Assembly (NCBI GenBank): GCA_963575745.1
Contig: CAUYUJ010003650.1
Span: 1-64,000, forward strand
DNA: 64,000 bases
Source: Prorocentrum cordatum
Lineage: Eukaryota > Sar > Dinophyceae > Prorocentrales > Prorocentraceae
Direction: 5' to 3'
The notes beneath the pieces were generated by a model. It had not been told where the DNA came from. It saw only the letters and a list, made by a program, of their open reading frames with translations, and did not search any database. The first letter of the stretch is position 1. Each line of letters opens with the position of its first letter. The translations under genes and the position numbers were made by a program. Positions 17,954 through 27,088 of this stretch are shown here, in pieces.

Positions 17954-19252
17954 ATGTCGGAGGTTGCCTCGGGGCCCGCTCGGAGGGCTTACTGGTTGTG
18001 TGCTAAGCGTGGCTGCAACGCTTGGAATTGGTGCGACAAGCGTTGGACGTGCAAGGCGTGTGGCACCTGTGCCCCCCCATGGACGAAGGAGTACCGCTCC
18101 GACAAGGTCTCCCCTCGGGTGGACGCCGACGGGTTCGTGCAGCAGCCCAGGGGAAGAGCTGACCAGCGCGCTGCGAGGCGCTCCGCCTCTCAGCGGGCCC
18201 TCTCAGGAAGCACGGCACCCAGCAGCGCCCCCAACAGCAGGACACGGCGTGGACGTTCCTTGGGAGAGGCCAAGTCTCAGTACGATGAGCTCCAGGCGCA
18301 GCTCGTGGCGGCCAAGGAGCGGGTCGACAAGCTCCAGGCGACCGCGGAGCTCGGGCTCTCAGAGGGCTTCCAGCGTGAGGCGGAGAAGGCCCTCCAGCAG
18401 GGCAGGGACCAGGTCGCCGCGCTCGAGCAGGCGGCCCAGGAGGCCCAGCGTACGGGGCGCCCGCCCCACTCGGTCTTCCACATCGAGGCCAACGCCATCC
18501 AGAAGGTCGAGCGCCAGCTGGCCAATGCCCGCACCAAGAGGGAGAAGCTCCAGCTGCAGGCGGCTGAGCTGCGTGACCTCATCGCGGAGAAGCAGGAGCA
18601 GCTGTCTGCGGCCGAGTTGGGAGTTGATGAAGTTACTGGGCAGATTGCTGAGCTGGAAGAGACCAAGGCCAAGGTCACGCAGCAGGCGATCCAGAGGGCC
18701 AACGCGGCAGTCGGTGGTGTGCCGAGCCCGCTCGGGGACGCTGTCCAGGGGCTGCTCACGCAGGTTGGGGCCCTGTCGGACCTCCTCAAGCAGCACGGGG
18801 ATGAGTTGCCCCCCAGGTTCTCCGAGATCGTCGACATTCTCAACACGCAGAAGGAAGCGGTCGCCGACGTGCTCAGACCCTGCAGCAGCTCGGCCAGGAA
18901 GCGCTGGGGCGACTGCGTTGGCGACGACGGCCTCGCGACTGAGGACGACGACATGCCGCTTGACACCGTGTCCTCAGGCGGGCCCGTGGCCGCCCCCGCC
19001 CCTGGAGGCCCGCGGACTGGCCAGTCCGCGGCTGGGCCGCCCGCCCCTCGGGCCAGGTCTGCGGGCGGACCCTACGGGCCCGCAGTGGCCCGTGGCCAGC
19101 ACGGAGCGACTCTGGGTGCGTGGCCCCAGGTGGAGCCCTGCCTCGCCAAGGCCCTCGCAGAGCAGGGGGCGGCCTTCTCGGACGACGACCCCTTGGTGGC
19201 TGCGGCTGCTGCCGTGGCTCCTGCTGCAGGGTACGGGCCGCGCCGTGGGTGA
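17954..19252 (+). CDS. LINE B ORF1: Cys-rich, coiled-coil protein
   Basis: 432 residues, collinear with LINE A ORF1 and roughly 85% identical by eye. It keeps the five N-terminal cysteines and Trp residues (CAKRGCNAWNWCDKRWTC), the Ser/Arg-rich linker, the long coiled-coil segment (KVERQLANARTKREKLQL, LIAEKQEQLSAAELG) and the end PAAGYGPRRG. ATG 17954 (GCCGCCATG) is conserved in all three copies. It is probably an RNA-coating protein of the element; the function is inferred from position. ORF2 lies in another frame, so translation must reinitiate, shift, or use a separate trans-spliced mRNA. Confidence 0.87.
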   Translation: MSEVASGPARRAYWLCAKRGCNAWNWCDKRWTCKACGTCAPPWTKEYRSDKVSPRVDADGFVQQPRGRADQRAARRSASQRALSGSTAPSSAPNSRTRRGRSLGEAKSQYDELQAQLVAAKERVDKLQATAELGLSEGFQREAEKALQQGRDQVAALEQAAQEAQRTGRPPHSVFHIEANAIQKVERQLANARTKREKLQLQAAELRDLIAEKQEQLSAAELGVDEVTGQIAELEETKAKVTQQAIQRANAAVGGVPSPLGDAVQGLLTQVGALSDLLKQHGDELPPRFSEIVDILNTQKEAVADVLRPCSSSARKRWGDCVGDDGLATEDDDMPLDTVSSGGPVAAPAPGGPRTGQSAAGPPAPRARSAGGPYGPAVARGQHGATLGAWPQVEPCLAKALAEQGAAFSDDDPLVAAAAAVAPAAGYGPRRG

Positions 19253-22200
19253 CGCAGGAGGGCTGGTGTGGCAAGCCTCCACAGCTCGGGGGCCCAGCAG
19301 CTGGGACAGGTGGAGGCGACGCTGCGACGGCCGCTGGCGCGTCAGAGCCCCTCGCAGGCGGCGGGCGGCGCCCAAGGCCCTGGCCCGAAGTAGCCAGCTG
19401 GCGCGGTCGGGAACACCGTGGTGGCCCCCCGACGGCCAGTCAGGGGCCGAGAGCGGTGGGATTCAGCCCCACGACGTCGCAGCTCTCGGCCCCGTTGGTG
19501 AAGGGCAAGCGCACCCCCCGCTCGCTACCGGAGGGGCGGAGGGACGGCCCCCCCCCCCAGCGTTGGCCACCTCCCGTGCAGGCGTGCAGCCCGCCGACGC
19601 CGTCAAGGAGCGCTGGAGCGCGGGGCCAGGTCCCCCCTCCAGTCCTGGTGGGGGCGGAGGGCCCCGCGACCTGGGGCTCGGCGGGTTTGGAGCCTCGCGT
19701 TGAGGAGCATGCGGCTCGCGAGGCCGCCGTCATCGGCAAGGCGCCGCCTGGTGACAGGGCAGGAGGCCAGCAGCTCCGATCTGGCCTCGTCTTGCTCGGC
19801 TGCAATGGCAATACTTGGAGCAGGAGCATTGAGGTCATCGAGGCCTTCTTCAAGGCGCACGACTACTGGCCCGACGTCGTGGCGCTGCAGGAGACGAGGC
19901 TCCCGCATGAGCGCCTGCCCAGTGCGGCGGCTCAGGCTCGGGGCCTAGGGTACGTGGCCTTCCTCCATGCGGCAGTGTTGACGGAGAAGCAGGGGCCCCT
20001 GGCGACCTCAGGCGGCGTGGCGGTCCTAGTGCGGGACGGCTTGCAGGCCGACGAGTCTGCAGCCCCGCTGCCCTCGGCTCTGCGGCACCGCCTCATCGGA
20101 GTGGAGATTGCCGCAGCTTCGGGCCTTCGGCTTCTGGTGCTTGCTGGTTATTTTCAGCACTCTCTGGGCCCCCGTGGCATCAACCTCGACTTGTTTTCGG
20201 CCATCTCGGAGGTGACGGGCTTCGATGCAGACATCCCGTGGGTCCTCCAAGCGGACTTCAACATGGAGCCCGAGCCCCTGGAGGAGTTGGGCTGGCCCGC
20301 GGCAGTGCGGGGGCACGTCCTGGGGCCCACGGAGGCGACGTGCCATGCCGAGGGCTGTGACCACCTCTACGACTGGTTCGTGGCGTCTGCGGCGTTGGCT
20401 GCATGCACGGCCTCCTGTGCCACCACGCTCGAGGGCTTTGGTCTGCACCCTCATCGCCCTGTCCTACTTCGCCTTCAAGATGTGCGGGCTGATGCGTTGG
20501 TCGAGGTTCCGTCCAGGCCCGCCCGCTTCCCCGAGGTAGCCCCTGAGCTCCTTCGGGCACACGAGGACGCGGAGATTGTGCGTTACTCGTTTAGCAAGAA
20601 GGGGCAGGTCACGTCCAGGGAGGTCTCGTGGTCCTGGGACGTGGGCTCTGCCCCGACCAGCCTCTCCGTCGCCTTCGGAGAGTGGGCGGCTGCTGCAGAG
20701 GGCACCCTGGTCGGCATCCACGGCATCGGCCAAGCTGACCTGGCCCGTCATCTCGGCAGAGGAGAGGGGCCGAGGCTGACCCTCAAGCCGCTCAGCGCCC
20801 TCGTCAGGCGGGAAGCCAGGTTCAGGTTCAGCCTCCTCACGCACCGCCTAAGGAGTTGCCTCGACGTGGCCCTCCAGCGGCTGCGCGCGGAGAGCTCGGG
20901 CCGATGGCACCCTCGGCATGCCGACTGGTACGAGCACCAGGCCGAGCTCAGGGCGCAGCTCTTGCTGGAGGCGGTGCAGGAGGCGGACGACTCGGTCGGT
21001 CAGGGTCTTCCTGGTGCTGCGCCTGAGCGGTTGAGCGACCTGGTGTACCAAGCGGGCGTCCGCGGCAGTCCTGAGGCAGTGCGGGACCTCCAAGGGCTGC
21101 TCTATGCTTCGCAGCGCCGCGATGCGGCTCAGAGTGCCCAGGCCTGGCGCAGCTGGGCCCAGACAGCGGTCGAGAAGGGCGGCCGCCTGGCCCACCGCTT
21201 CTCGAAGGCGACGCCCCCGCCGACGGTCAGGGATGCCGACTCGGGCAGGAGGCTGGTGGGTATGGCAGCGATTGGCGAACTCACGAGGGTCTGGCAGAAG
21301 CTATGGCTCCAGGACGGGTTTGCCTCGGGCGCAGGGGCCAGCAGCTGGGATGTGGGCGAGTGGCAGTTGCCCCCCATCTCGCTGGAGCAGCTCCAGGCAG
21401 CCTGCAAGCGCTACAGCCCCTCGGTGGGCCTCGGGTGCGACTCCCTGCACCCTCGGCAGATCCTCCTTCTGCCAGTGGCGCTGCAGCTGCGCATCCTGGA
21501 CATCCTGGCGGCCTACGACGAGGCCCCTGCGTCGATCCACGGGCAGGTCTCCCTGATGGTGTTCATTCCGAAGGCGGACGGTGGGGTAAGGCCCATAGCG
21601 CTGCTGCCGTTGGTCCTGCGGCTCTGGTCGCGCCTCCGCCAACCGTGCTGTGCGCGCTGGGAGGCGGACCACAACTTCCCCTTCTTCTGGGGACGTGATG
21701 GGCGGGACTGTGAGAGGGCTGGTTGGCTGCACAACTGTTTCGCGGGGTTCGCGAAGTCGAACCTGCAGTTCGAGGCCGCGAGCCTCTTCCTGGACATCAG
21801 CAAGTTCTACGAGCACGTGCGGCACGACGTTCTCTGGGCGAATGCGGTACGTTTCGGGTTCAACCTCAGGTTGCTGCGCGGCCTCCTCACGTCCTACCAG
21901 GCCCCTAGGATGATCCTCGCGGCGGGCATGGCCTCCCCCGCCTTCGGTACTACAGGAACGGTGCTGGCTGGGTGTGCGTGTGCGACAGCAGTTGCGAAGC
22001 TCCCAGTCCTGGGAGCCCTCCTGGCAGCGGGGGCTACCAGCCCGTTGGTCACGCCGAGGAATGTTGTCGACGATATTTCTCTCCAGGCGGTCGGCACGGC
22101 TCGGCTCGTGAAGCTGCAGATGGTGGCCGCCAGTCGGGAAGTGGTCCGACAGCTGCGCGAGCAGCACCTCCCACTCAACGAGAGTAAGTCGGTCTTCTTG

Positions 22201-24648
22201 GCCTCGTCGCCGCAGCTCGCCAAGGAGCTCTCCGAGGCTTGGGCGGAGCATGGCTTTACCTTCAAGAGGGGACTTCAGGCGAGGAACCTCGGCACCGACG
22301 CCAACATCACTCGTCGTGGAGTTCATGAAGGAGCTGTGCGTGCGGTCAGCGGCCTTCGCCGAGGACGCAGGCTAGGGGTGCTTCGCTCAGCTGGCGCGGT
22401 CACCGAGATGGTTCATCGTGCTGGGCCCACCGCGGCGATGCTGTGGGGGCGCACTGTGACTGGCGTACCTGATAGGGAGCTGCATTCGTGGCGCCTGGCG
22501 GCGATACGCTCAGCTGGGAAGTTCCCTAAGGGCGCCTCGCTCGGGCTGAGGCTCAGAGTGGTGGAGGTCATGAGGTCCACCGATCTCGACCCGAGCCCAG
22601 CGCTGCTTCGCGCCGCGGTGCAGATGGCGGCCAGTCTCCTCCAGTCGGGGGAGGTCCCGCTGCGCATGTTCGAGTCGGCCGTGCAGGAGGCAGTGCAGAG
22701 GCATGCGGGGGCAGCAGCCCCTTGGGTGCACTGCCGCACGCCGGTGGAGGCCCTGGCCCTCTCGCTCGCCAGGGTTGGATGGAGGCTTGTTCACGGGGCC
22801 CGCCTCGCAACCGACGACGGCCATCTCCTGGACCTGCGAATGTTGGGGCCGCGTGAGCTGGGCCTGCTGGCTGCTGCAGGGGCACGGCGCGCGTCGGACA
22901 AGTCGGAGCTGGCCCGCCTCGGCCACGGGGCGCTCCCCCAGTCGCCCCTGTTCTGGGAGGCCTTCGCGGAGGTCCTCGGGCCTGGCAGCAAGCTCAGCCA
23001 CAGGGAGAAGGCGGCGGTGGTGAGCTTCCTTTCCAACGCCCACTGGCCCCAGACCCGTCTGCACTCGGCGGGAGAGAGGGAGCACGCTCGCTGCTGTGCC
23101 TGTCAGGCCCCCCGCGGCAGCCTCTGGCACAGGCTGTTCGAGTGTCCTGTCCTTGCGGGGGCCAGGCGTGACTCTACCTCTGACCGCCTTCGGCGCTGTG
23201 CGCATCGTGCGCGCGGCCGTGGCGAGGAGGCGGGCGAATGTTTCGCGCGCTGCTGGCTCCCTCAGCCACCGAGGGCCGCCACGAGGACAGACGCCATGTC
23301 AGTCATGTGGTGCAATCGCCCCGCTGACGGTCTTCTCGGGGGGCGGCTCTATCTGGATGGGTCGGCGCTCGACCCTGAGCACGAGAGCCTGCGGCGTGCG
23401 GGATGGAGCATCGTGCAGTGCGACTCCGACGGCAACTTGGAGTGCGCGGTGTACGGCAGCGTGCGCCAGGACCTCTGCCCGTTCCAGACGGCGAAGGACG
23501 GCGAGGATTTCGCGGTCTGGATGCTGTCTCGCTTCCTGGGCCCGAGCGTTGACGAGATCCTCATCGACTGCGCGTCCACGGTCAGCTGCCTCACGTTGGG
23601 TAAGAAGTACGCGACGGCAACCAATAAGCCCAACGCCCACCTCTGGGAGGGGATCTACTCGTCGCTAGACGTGGACACGCTCAAGGTGACCAAGGTCGCA
23701 GCCCACTGCACCGCCAGAGACGTGATGGATGGCAAGATCACGGAGGCGGACCTCCGTGGCAACGGACATGCAGACCGCTGGGCCAAGGCGGGGGCGGAGC
23801 TCCACCGTACCAGCCCAGCTGCCAGGCGCGAGTTCTTTGGCACGATGGAGGTGGTGAGGGAGCTCTCGTGCTGGGTGGCGCAAGCCTCCCTCATCTGGCA
23901 GGGGATCGAGGTCAAGGACTGCGAGGGCCTCCCCGAGGGCAGCGAGCGGGCGGCCGTTTCCTTCGCAGTGCCAGTGGTGGAGCCCGCCAGCAGCCGCCCT
24001 CCCGACCCGTGTTCGAGCGACGGGTGGGCATCGGCGGCGAGCGCTGGTGGCGTCTCCCTCGGGGCGACGGCCTTCGTCGTCGTCGGCCACGTCCTGGCCT
24101 ACGCCAAGTGCGGGGAGGGAGCCGCCGAGCAGGAGCTGATGGCGTGCACCCACTGCGGGGCGTACGCGCGGCTGGGCGGGCGATCAGGTGCGGCGCCCAA
24201 GCTCAAGGAGCAGTGCCCTGGGTCGGCTGGGCTTCCCAAGGGCAGGAGAGACCAGAAGGCGCGCTGGTTGCAGGGGCGGCACCCTGCTGGCACGCCCCAC
24301 AGCGGCAGCAAGAGGGTCGGAGCGTCCGTGCCCAGCTTGCGCAAGGAGGACGTTGTGCCGATGGCCGCCAGGGTGCGCTTCCTGGAGTGGCTGGGTGTCC
24401 GCCCCGATGATGCACCTGGCGGCGAGGCCGCCGACGCCGGCCGAGGGCCCCCCAGCGGCGCGGCGGCAGCAGGTGAGGCGGAGGCTGAGCCCCTGGCGCC
24501 TGACTCCTCGGGGACCTCTAGGGAGGCTTGGCTGAGCGCCTACGGGCTCGACGAAGCGAGCCTCCTTGAGTGGTCAGCCGCAGCAGAGACGGCGCGCGAA
24601 GACAGGCGCAAGAGACGCCGTCGCGCTGAAGGTGACGAAGGGGAGTGA
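19120..24648 (+). CDS. LINE B ORF2: APE endonuclease, reverse transcriptase, RNase H polyprotein
   Basis: An open frame of 1842 codons that overlaps the end of ORF1. APE-type endonuclease lies at about 19785-20490 (GCNGNTW; ALQETRLPHE at 19881; QADFNMEPE near 20250; HRPVLLRL near 20453). Reverse transcriptase lies at about 21300-22300 (VFIPKADGGVRPIALLP; motif A FLDISKFYEH at 21787; motif C VVDD at 22063-22074). A CCHC knuckle (CCACQAPRGSLWHRLFECP) starts near 23090. RNase H (about 23337-23810) has YLDGSALD, ILIDCASTVSC and GNGHADRWAKAGAE. A basic tail, REDRRKRRRRAEGDEGE, ends the protein. The listed start is a GTG and probably not real: no in-frame ATG precedes the endonuclease, whereas copies A and C offer MRSAGA (11313, 51337). 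The C11 run at 19548-19558 is 1 nt out of step with A; one C less would join ORF2 to the frame used in A and C. All catalytic motifs look intact. Confidence 0.92.
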   Translation: MAPGGALPRQGPRRAGGGLLGRRPLGGCGCCRGSCCRVRAAPWVTQEGWCGKPPQLGGPAAGTGGGDAATAAGASEPLAGGGRRPRPWPEVASWRGREHRGGPPTASQGPRAVGFSPTTSQLSAPLVKGKRTPRSLPEGRRDGPPPQRWPPPVQACSPPTPSRSAGARGQVPPPVLVGAEGPATWGSAGLEPRVEEHAAREAAVIGKAPPGDRAGGQQLRSGLVLLGCNGNTWSRSIEVIEAFFKAHDYWPDVVALQETRLPHERLPSAAAQARGLGYVAFLHAAVLTEKQGPLATSGGVAVLVRDGLQADESAAPLPSALRHRLIGVEIAAASGLRLLVLAGYFQHSLGPRGINLDLFSAISEVTGFDADIPWVLQADFNMEPEPLEELGWPAAVRGHVLGPTEATCHAEGCDHLYDWFVASAALAACTASCATTLEGFGLHPHRPVLLRLQDVRADALVEVPSRPARFPEVAPELLRAHEDAEIVRYSFSKKGQVTSREVSWSWDVGSAPTSLSVAFGEWAAAAEGTLVGIHGIGQADLARHLGRGEGPRLTLKPLSALVRREARFRFSLLTHRLRSCLDVALQRLRAESSGRWHPRHADWYEHQAELRAQLLLEAVQEADDSVGQGLPGAAPERLSDLVYQAGVRGSPEAVRDLQGLLYASQRRDAAQSAQAWRSWAQTAVEKGGRLAHRFSKATPPPTVRDADSGRRLVGMAAIGELTRVWQKLWLQDGFASGAGASSWDVGEWQLPPISLEQLQAACKRYSPSVGLGCDSLHPRQILLLPVALQLRILDILAAYDEAPASIHGQVSLMVFIPKADGGVRPIALLPLVLRLWSRLRQPCCARWEADHNFPFFWGRDGRDCERAGWLHNCFAGFAKSNLQFEAASLFLDISKFYEHVRHDVLWANAVRFGFNLRLLRGLLTSYQAPRMILAAGMASPAFGTTGTVLAGCACATAVAKLPVLGALLAAGATSPLVTPRNVVDDISLQAVGTARLVKLQMVAASREVVRQLREQHLPLNESKSVFLASSPQLAKELSEAWAEHGFTFKRGLQARNLGTDANITRRGVHEGAVRAVSGLRRGRRLGVLRSAGAVTEMVHRAGPTAAMLWGRTVTGVPDRELHSWRLAAIRSAGKFPKGASLGLRLRVVEVMRSTDLDPSPALLRAAVQMAASLLQSGEVPLRMFESAVQEAVQRHAGAAAPWVHCRTPVEALALSLARVGWRLVHGARLATDDGHLLDLRMLGPRELGLLAAAGARRASDKSELARLGHGALPQSPLFWEAFAEVLGPGSKLSHREKAAVVSFLSNAHWPQTRLHSAGEREHARCCACQAPRGSLWHRLFECPVLAGARRDSTSDRLRRCAHRARGRGEEAGECFARCWLPQPPRAATRTDAMSVMWCNRPADGLLGGRLYLDGSALDPEHESLRRAGWSIVQCDSDGNLECAVYGSVRQDLCPFQTAKDGEDFAVWMLSRFLGPSVDEILIDCASTVSCLTLGKKYATATNKPNAHLWEGIYSSLDVDTLKVTKVAAHCTARDVMDGKITEADLRGNGHADRWAKAGAELHRTSPAARREFFGTMEVVRELSCWVAQASLIWQGIEVKDCEGLPEGSERAAVSFAVPVVEPASSRPPDPCSSDGWASAASAGGVSLGATAFVVVGHVLAYAKCGEGAAEQELMACTHCGAYARLGGRSGAAPKLKEQCPGSAGLPKGRRDQKARWLQGRHPAGTPHSGSKRVGASVPSLRKEDVVPMAARVRFLEWLGVRPDDAPGGEAADAGRGPPSGAAAAGEAEAEPLAPDSSGTSREAWLSAYGLDEASLLEWSAAAETAREDRRKRRRRAEGDEGE

Positions 24649-24951
24649 TGCAGCATCACTTTCCTCTTTCTGTTGTATTCGCCCCTCGTCACCTCTTTTG
24701 GCGTGCGCGGGTGGCAGCGTCTTCTGCCCCGCATTGTTGATGCAGCGTGGAGGCTGTCAGGCGGATGTGCGCCTCCGCCCCGCTGCTTTCTGATTTCTTT
24801 GAAATCGTGCGCTTCGCGCTTTTGGCGCTTCGCGCCCTTCCCCTGGCGGCTCCCTTGGGGCCCCTAGGGTTGGCCCTTGAGGCCCTGGGGCCAACGGGCT
24901 CTGTGGGCCTCGGGCTTCTTTTAGCCTTCACTGGCCCCGCAGCTCACAGCT
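24649..24951 (+). other. LINE B 3' tail
   Basis: Untranslated tail from GCAGCATCACTTTCC to GCAGCTCACAGCT, almost identical to the tail of copy D. It shares GATTTCTTTGAAATC, GCGCTTCGCGC and GCCTCGGGCTTCTTTTAGCC with A and C. Confidence 0.85.
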
Positions 24952-25170
24952 CACACAAGAGCACGGCAGGCCACACAGGAGCACGGCAGACCACACAGGA
25001 GCACGGCAGACCACAAAGGAGCACGGCAGACCACACAAGAGCACGGCAGACCCCACAAGAGCACGGCAGACCCCACAGGAGCACGGCAGACCCCACAGGA
25101 CCACGGCAGAGCAGACCCAAAAGGAGCACGGCAGACCACACAGGAGCAAGGCAAACCACAGGAGCACGGC
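24952..25170 (+). repeat. 20-bp tandem array between LINE B and E2
   Basis: Opens with the downstream TSD of B (24952-24967) and closes with CACAGGAGCACGGC (25157-25170), which recurs after E2. Unit order resembles 13863-14100, 46505-46720 and 56914-57120. Confidence 0.95.
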
Positions 25171-25192
25171 TCCGTAGCCATTTTGGCTCTAG
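25171..25192 (+). other. Dinoflagellate spliced-leader sequence, copy 4
   Basis: 21 of 22 nt match the SL (CTCTAG instead of CTCAAG at the end). It directly abuts the array unit ending GAGCACGGC. Confidence 0.93.
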
Positions 25193-25231
25193 CCTGCTCG
25201 GGCGCGCGCGCGCAGCGTGTGCTTGGGAGCG

Positions 25232-26764
25232 ATGGCGACGGGAGGGGACCCTCCGCGGTTCCCCCGCTCGCGCGGCGAGCGCAGCGAGGCTGCGCGGCGT
25301 GCCCGTGCCGCGGCCGATGCGGCCGTGCGGCACGCCCGTGCGCGCGCCGGCGAGCTGGAGAAGGAGGTCGCGCGCCTCAGGGAGGTCATCGCGGGCCTCA
25401 CGGGTGGCGTGCCTGCTGCCGAGCCTGGCTCGTGGCAGGACAGGGAGGCTGCCGCTCGGCCCGCCCTGATCCTGGCCTCTGGCGGCCGGCCCGTGCCAGG
25501 GGCCGTGAGATTCCGCCGGAACACGGCCTTGCACGCGGCTCGTGCGCCTGCAGCGGGGTTTGCGGCGGCACCGCGGGCTGGCTTGGCCTGGGCGGCGGCG
25601 GGTCCGCGCCTTGGAGGCGTGCTCGGCCGGGGGGCGGCGGCCGCCGTCGTGTGCGAGGTCGAGATCTGCGAGTGCGAGGTGCCCGCGCGGCCCTCCCCTC
25701 CGGCCCCGCCGCGACGTGAGCTGCCAGAGGCGGCCGACGCGAGGCGCACGCCGCTTAGCTCCGCGCTCTCGGAGCAGCTCGGCTTGCTGCAGGGCGACCT
25801 GGCGAAGCTGTCCGAGCGGAAGGGCGCGCTCGAGGAGGGCGCTGAGCTCACGGTCGAGCTGGAAGCGCTCCCGCAGCGGCTGTGCGCGCTGGAGGACACC
25901 GCCGAGCCCAAGGCCGAACTGGAGGCGCTCTCGGAGCAGCTTGGCTCGCTGGCGGGCGACGCGGCGACGGGGTCCGAGCGGCAGGGCGCGTTCGAGGAGT
26001 GCGCGGAGCCTAGGGGCGAGATGCAGGAGCTCTCGCAGCGGCGTTGCGCGCTGGGGGATTCTACCGAGGCCGAGGCCGAGATGAAGGCGCTTTCGGAGCA
26101 GCTTGTCTCGCCGAAGGGAGACGTGGCGGCGTTGTCCGAGCGGCAGGGCGCGCTCGCGGAGGGCGCCGAGCCCACGGTCGAGCTGGAGGCGCCCTCGGGG
26201 CGGCTGGGCGCGCTGGAGGAGGGCGCCGAGCCCACGGTCGAGCTGCAGGACGACCTGGCGGCGCTGTCCGTTCGGCAGGGCGCGCTCGAGGAGGGCGCCG
26301 AGGCCAGGGGCGAGCTGGAAGTGCTCTCGCAGCGGCCGTGCGCGCAGGAGGCGACCTCCGAGCAGCTGGTCTTGCAGAAGGGCGACCTGGCGGCGCGGTC
26401 CGAGCGGCTGGGCGCGCTGGAGGAGGGCACCGAGCCCAAGGGCGAGCGGGAGGTGCTCTCGAAGCCGATGAACGCGCGGGAGGCTCGGGGCGAGCAGAAG
26501 GAGGCGCAGAAGGCCTCCCGCCTAGCGTTCAGCGAGAGCTTGTTTTACTTCCTGGACGATTTCTCGGTGGCGGCGGTGCTGTGCGTGGCCATTGGGCCCA
26601 AGACGGGAGTTGAGGCACTCCTGAGCTCGGCCGAGGCCCGCTTTCTCGGCGTCAGCCCCAGCACTGCAGGCTGGCCAGTTGCCGAGGAGCGTGAGCGTAT
26701 CCTCGAAGGCCGCCTGCAGGTCGTCCAGATGCCGAGGGGCGTAAGGGGCCCCCTCGATGATTGA
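25232..26764 (+). CDS. E2 cargo protein: acidic heptad-repeat coiled-coil protein, function unknown
   Basis: 510 residues from ATG 25232, the first ATG after the SL. It begins MATG like the E1 protein; an upstream in-frame GTG at 25217 is less likely. An Arg/Ala-rich helix (about 15-60) and an Ala/Pro/Gly-rich linker (about 75-170) precede the main region. Residues ~180-420 consist of about eight or nine diverged ~28-31-residue repeats of the form LSERQGALEEGAEPTVELEA, rich in Leu, Glu and Ala with heptad spacing, so a long parallel coiled coil is likely. The C terminus (SLFYFLDDFSVAAVLCVAIG) is hydrophobic and may form a small globular or membrane-associated cap. I do not recognise the family. 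The repeats have no counterpart in E1 although the two elements share their ends. Confidence 0.62.
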   Translation: MATGGDPPRFPRSRGERSEAARRARAAADAAVRHARARAGELEKEVARLREVIAGLTGGVPAAEPGSWQDREAAARPALILASGGRPVPGAVRFRRNTALHAARAPAAGFAAAPRAGLAWAAAGPRLGGVLGRGAAAAVVCEVEICECEVPARPSPPAPPRRELPEAADARRTPLSSALSEQLGLLQGDLAKLSERKGALEEGAELTVELEALPQRLCALEDTAEPKAELEALSEQLGSLAGDAATGSERQGAFEECAEPRGEMQELSQRRCALGDSTEAEAEMKALSEQLVSPKGDVAALSERQGALAEGAEPTVELEAPSGRLGALEEGAEPTVELQDDLAALSVRQGALEEGAEARGELEVLSQRPCAQEATSEQLVLQKGDLAARSERLGALEEGTEPKGEREVLSKPMNAREARGEQKEAQKASRLAFSESLFYFLDDFSVAAVLCVAIGPKTGVEALLSSAEARFLGVSPSTAGWPVAEERERILEGRLQVVQMPRGVRGPLDD

Positions 26765-27088
26765 GGCAAGCAGTTGCTTTCCGTTTCTGCTGCTTGCCTT
26801 GCGTGCGGACGCTAATTCCGTTTGCTCCGTGCATTCGCATTTCTTGTATTTGAATGTGTACGTGAGCTCTTCTGTGCAGCTTCGCTGCTTCTGATGCCTC
26901 TCGGCACTGCCCGCCCTCGTGGCCCTGGGGCCTAGGCGCCCCCGTTGGCCCTGGCGGGCGTCTGGCGCTCCGCGCCCCCCTGCGGAGGCCCCTTTCGGGC
27001 CCCCAGGGCTGGCCCTTGAGGCCCTGGGGCCAATGGGCTCCGTGGGCCTCGGGCTTCTTTTAGCCTTCATAGGCCCCGCACGACGCGA
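26765..27088 (+). other. E2 3' tail (E1-type then LINE A-type)
   Basis: E1-like sequence to about 26955 switches to the LINE A tail inside GGCCCTGGCGG|GCGTCTGGCGC. This is a visible chimaeric junction. Confidence 0.8.

Larger units (their letters stand above)
17777..24951 (+). mobile_element. LINE copy B: SL-headed, near-intact EN-RT-RNase H retroelement
   Basis: This is the most complete copy: SL, leader, ORF1, ORF2 and 3' tail ending GCAGCTCACAGCT, flanked by CACACAAGAGCACGGC at 17762-17777 and 24952-24967. ORF2 is uninterrupted across all enzymatic domains. The only visible defects are a C11 homopolymer (19548-19558) that changes the frame upstream of the endonuclease, and loss of the ORF2 ATG found in copies A and C. 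By domain order (APE, RT, CCHC, RNase H) it belongs to LINEs of the R1/Tad/I-like type. The clade cannot be fixed without a tree. Confidence 0.92.
25171..27088 (+). mobile_element. Passenger retroelement E2 (SL-headed, non-autonomous)
   Basis: SL, short GC-rich leader, one ORF and a composite tail. The first part of the tail (CAGCTTCGCTGCTTCTG, GGGCCTAGGCGCCCCCGTTG) matches E1. The last part, from GCGTCTGGCGCTCCGCGCC to GCACGACGCGA, matches the tail of LINE A almost exactly. It is flanked by CACAGGAGCACGGC (25157-25170, 27089-27102); this is a common unit variant, so that TSD alone is weak. There are no reverse transcriptase or endonuclease genes. The LINE A-type terminus is direct evidence of a partner relationship with the LINE. 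Confidence 0.85.
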
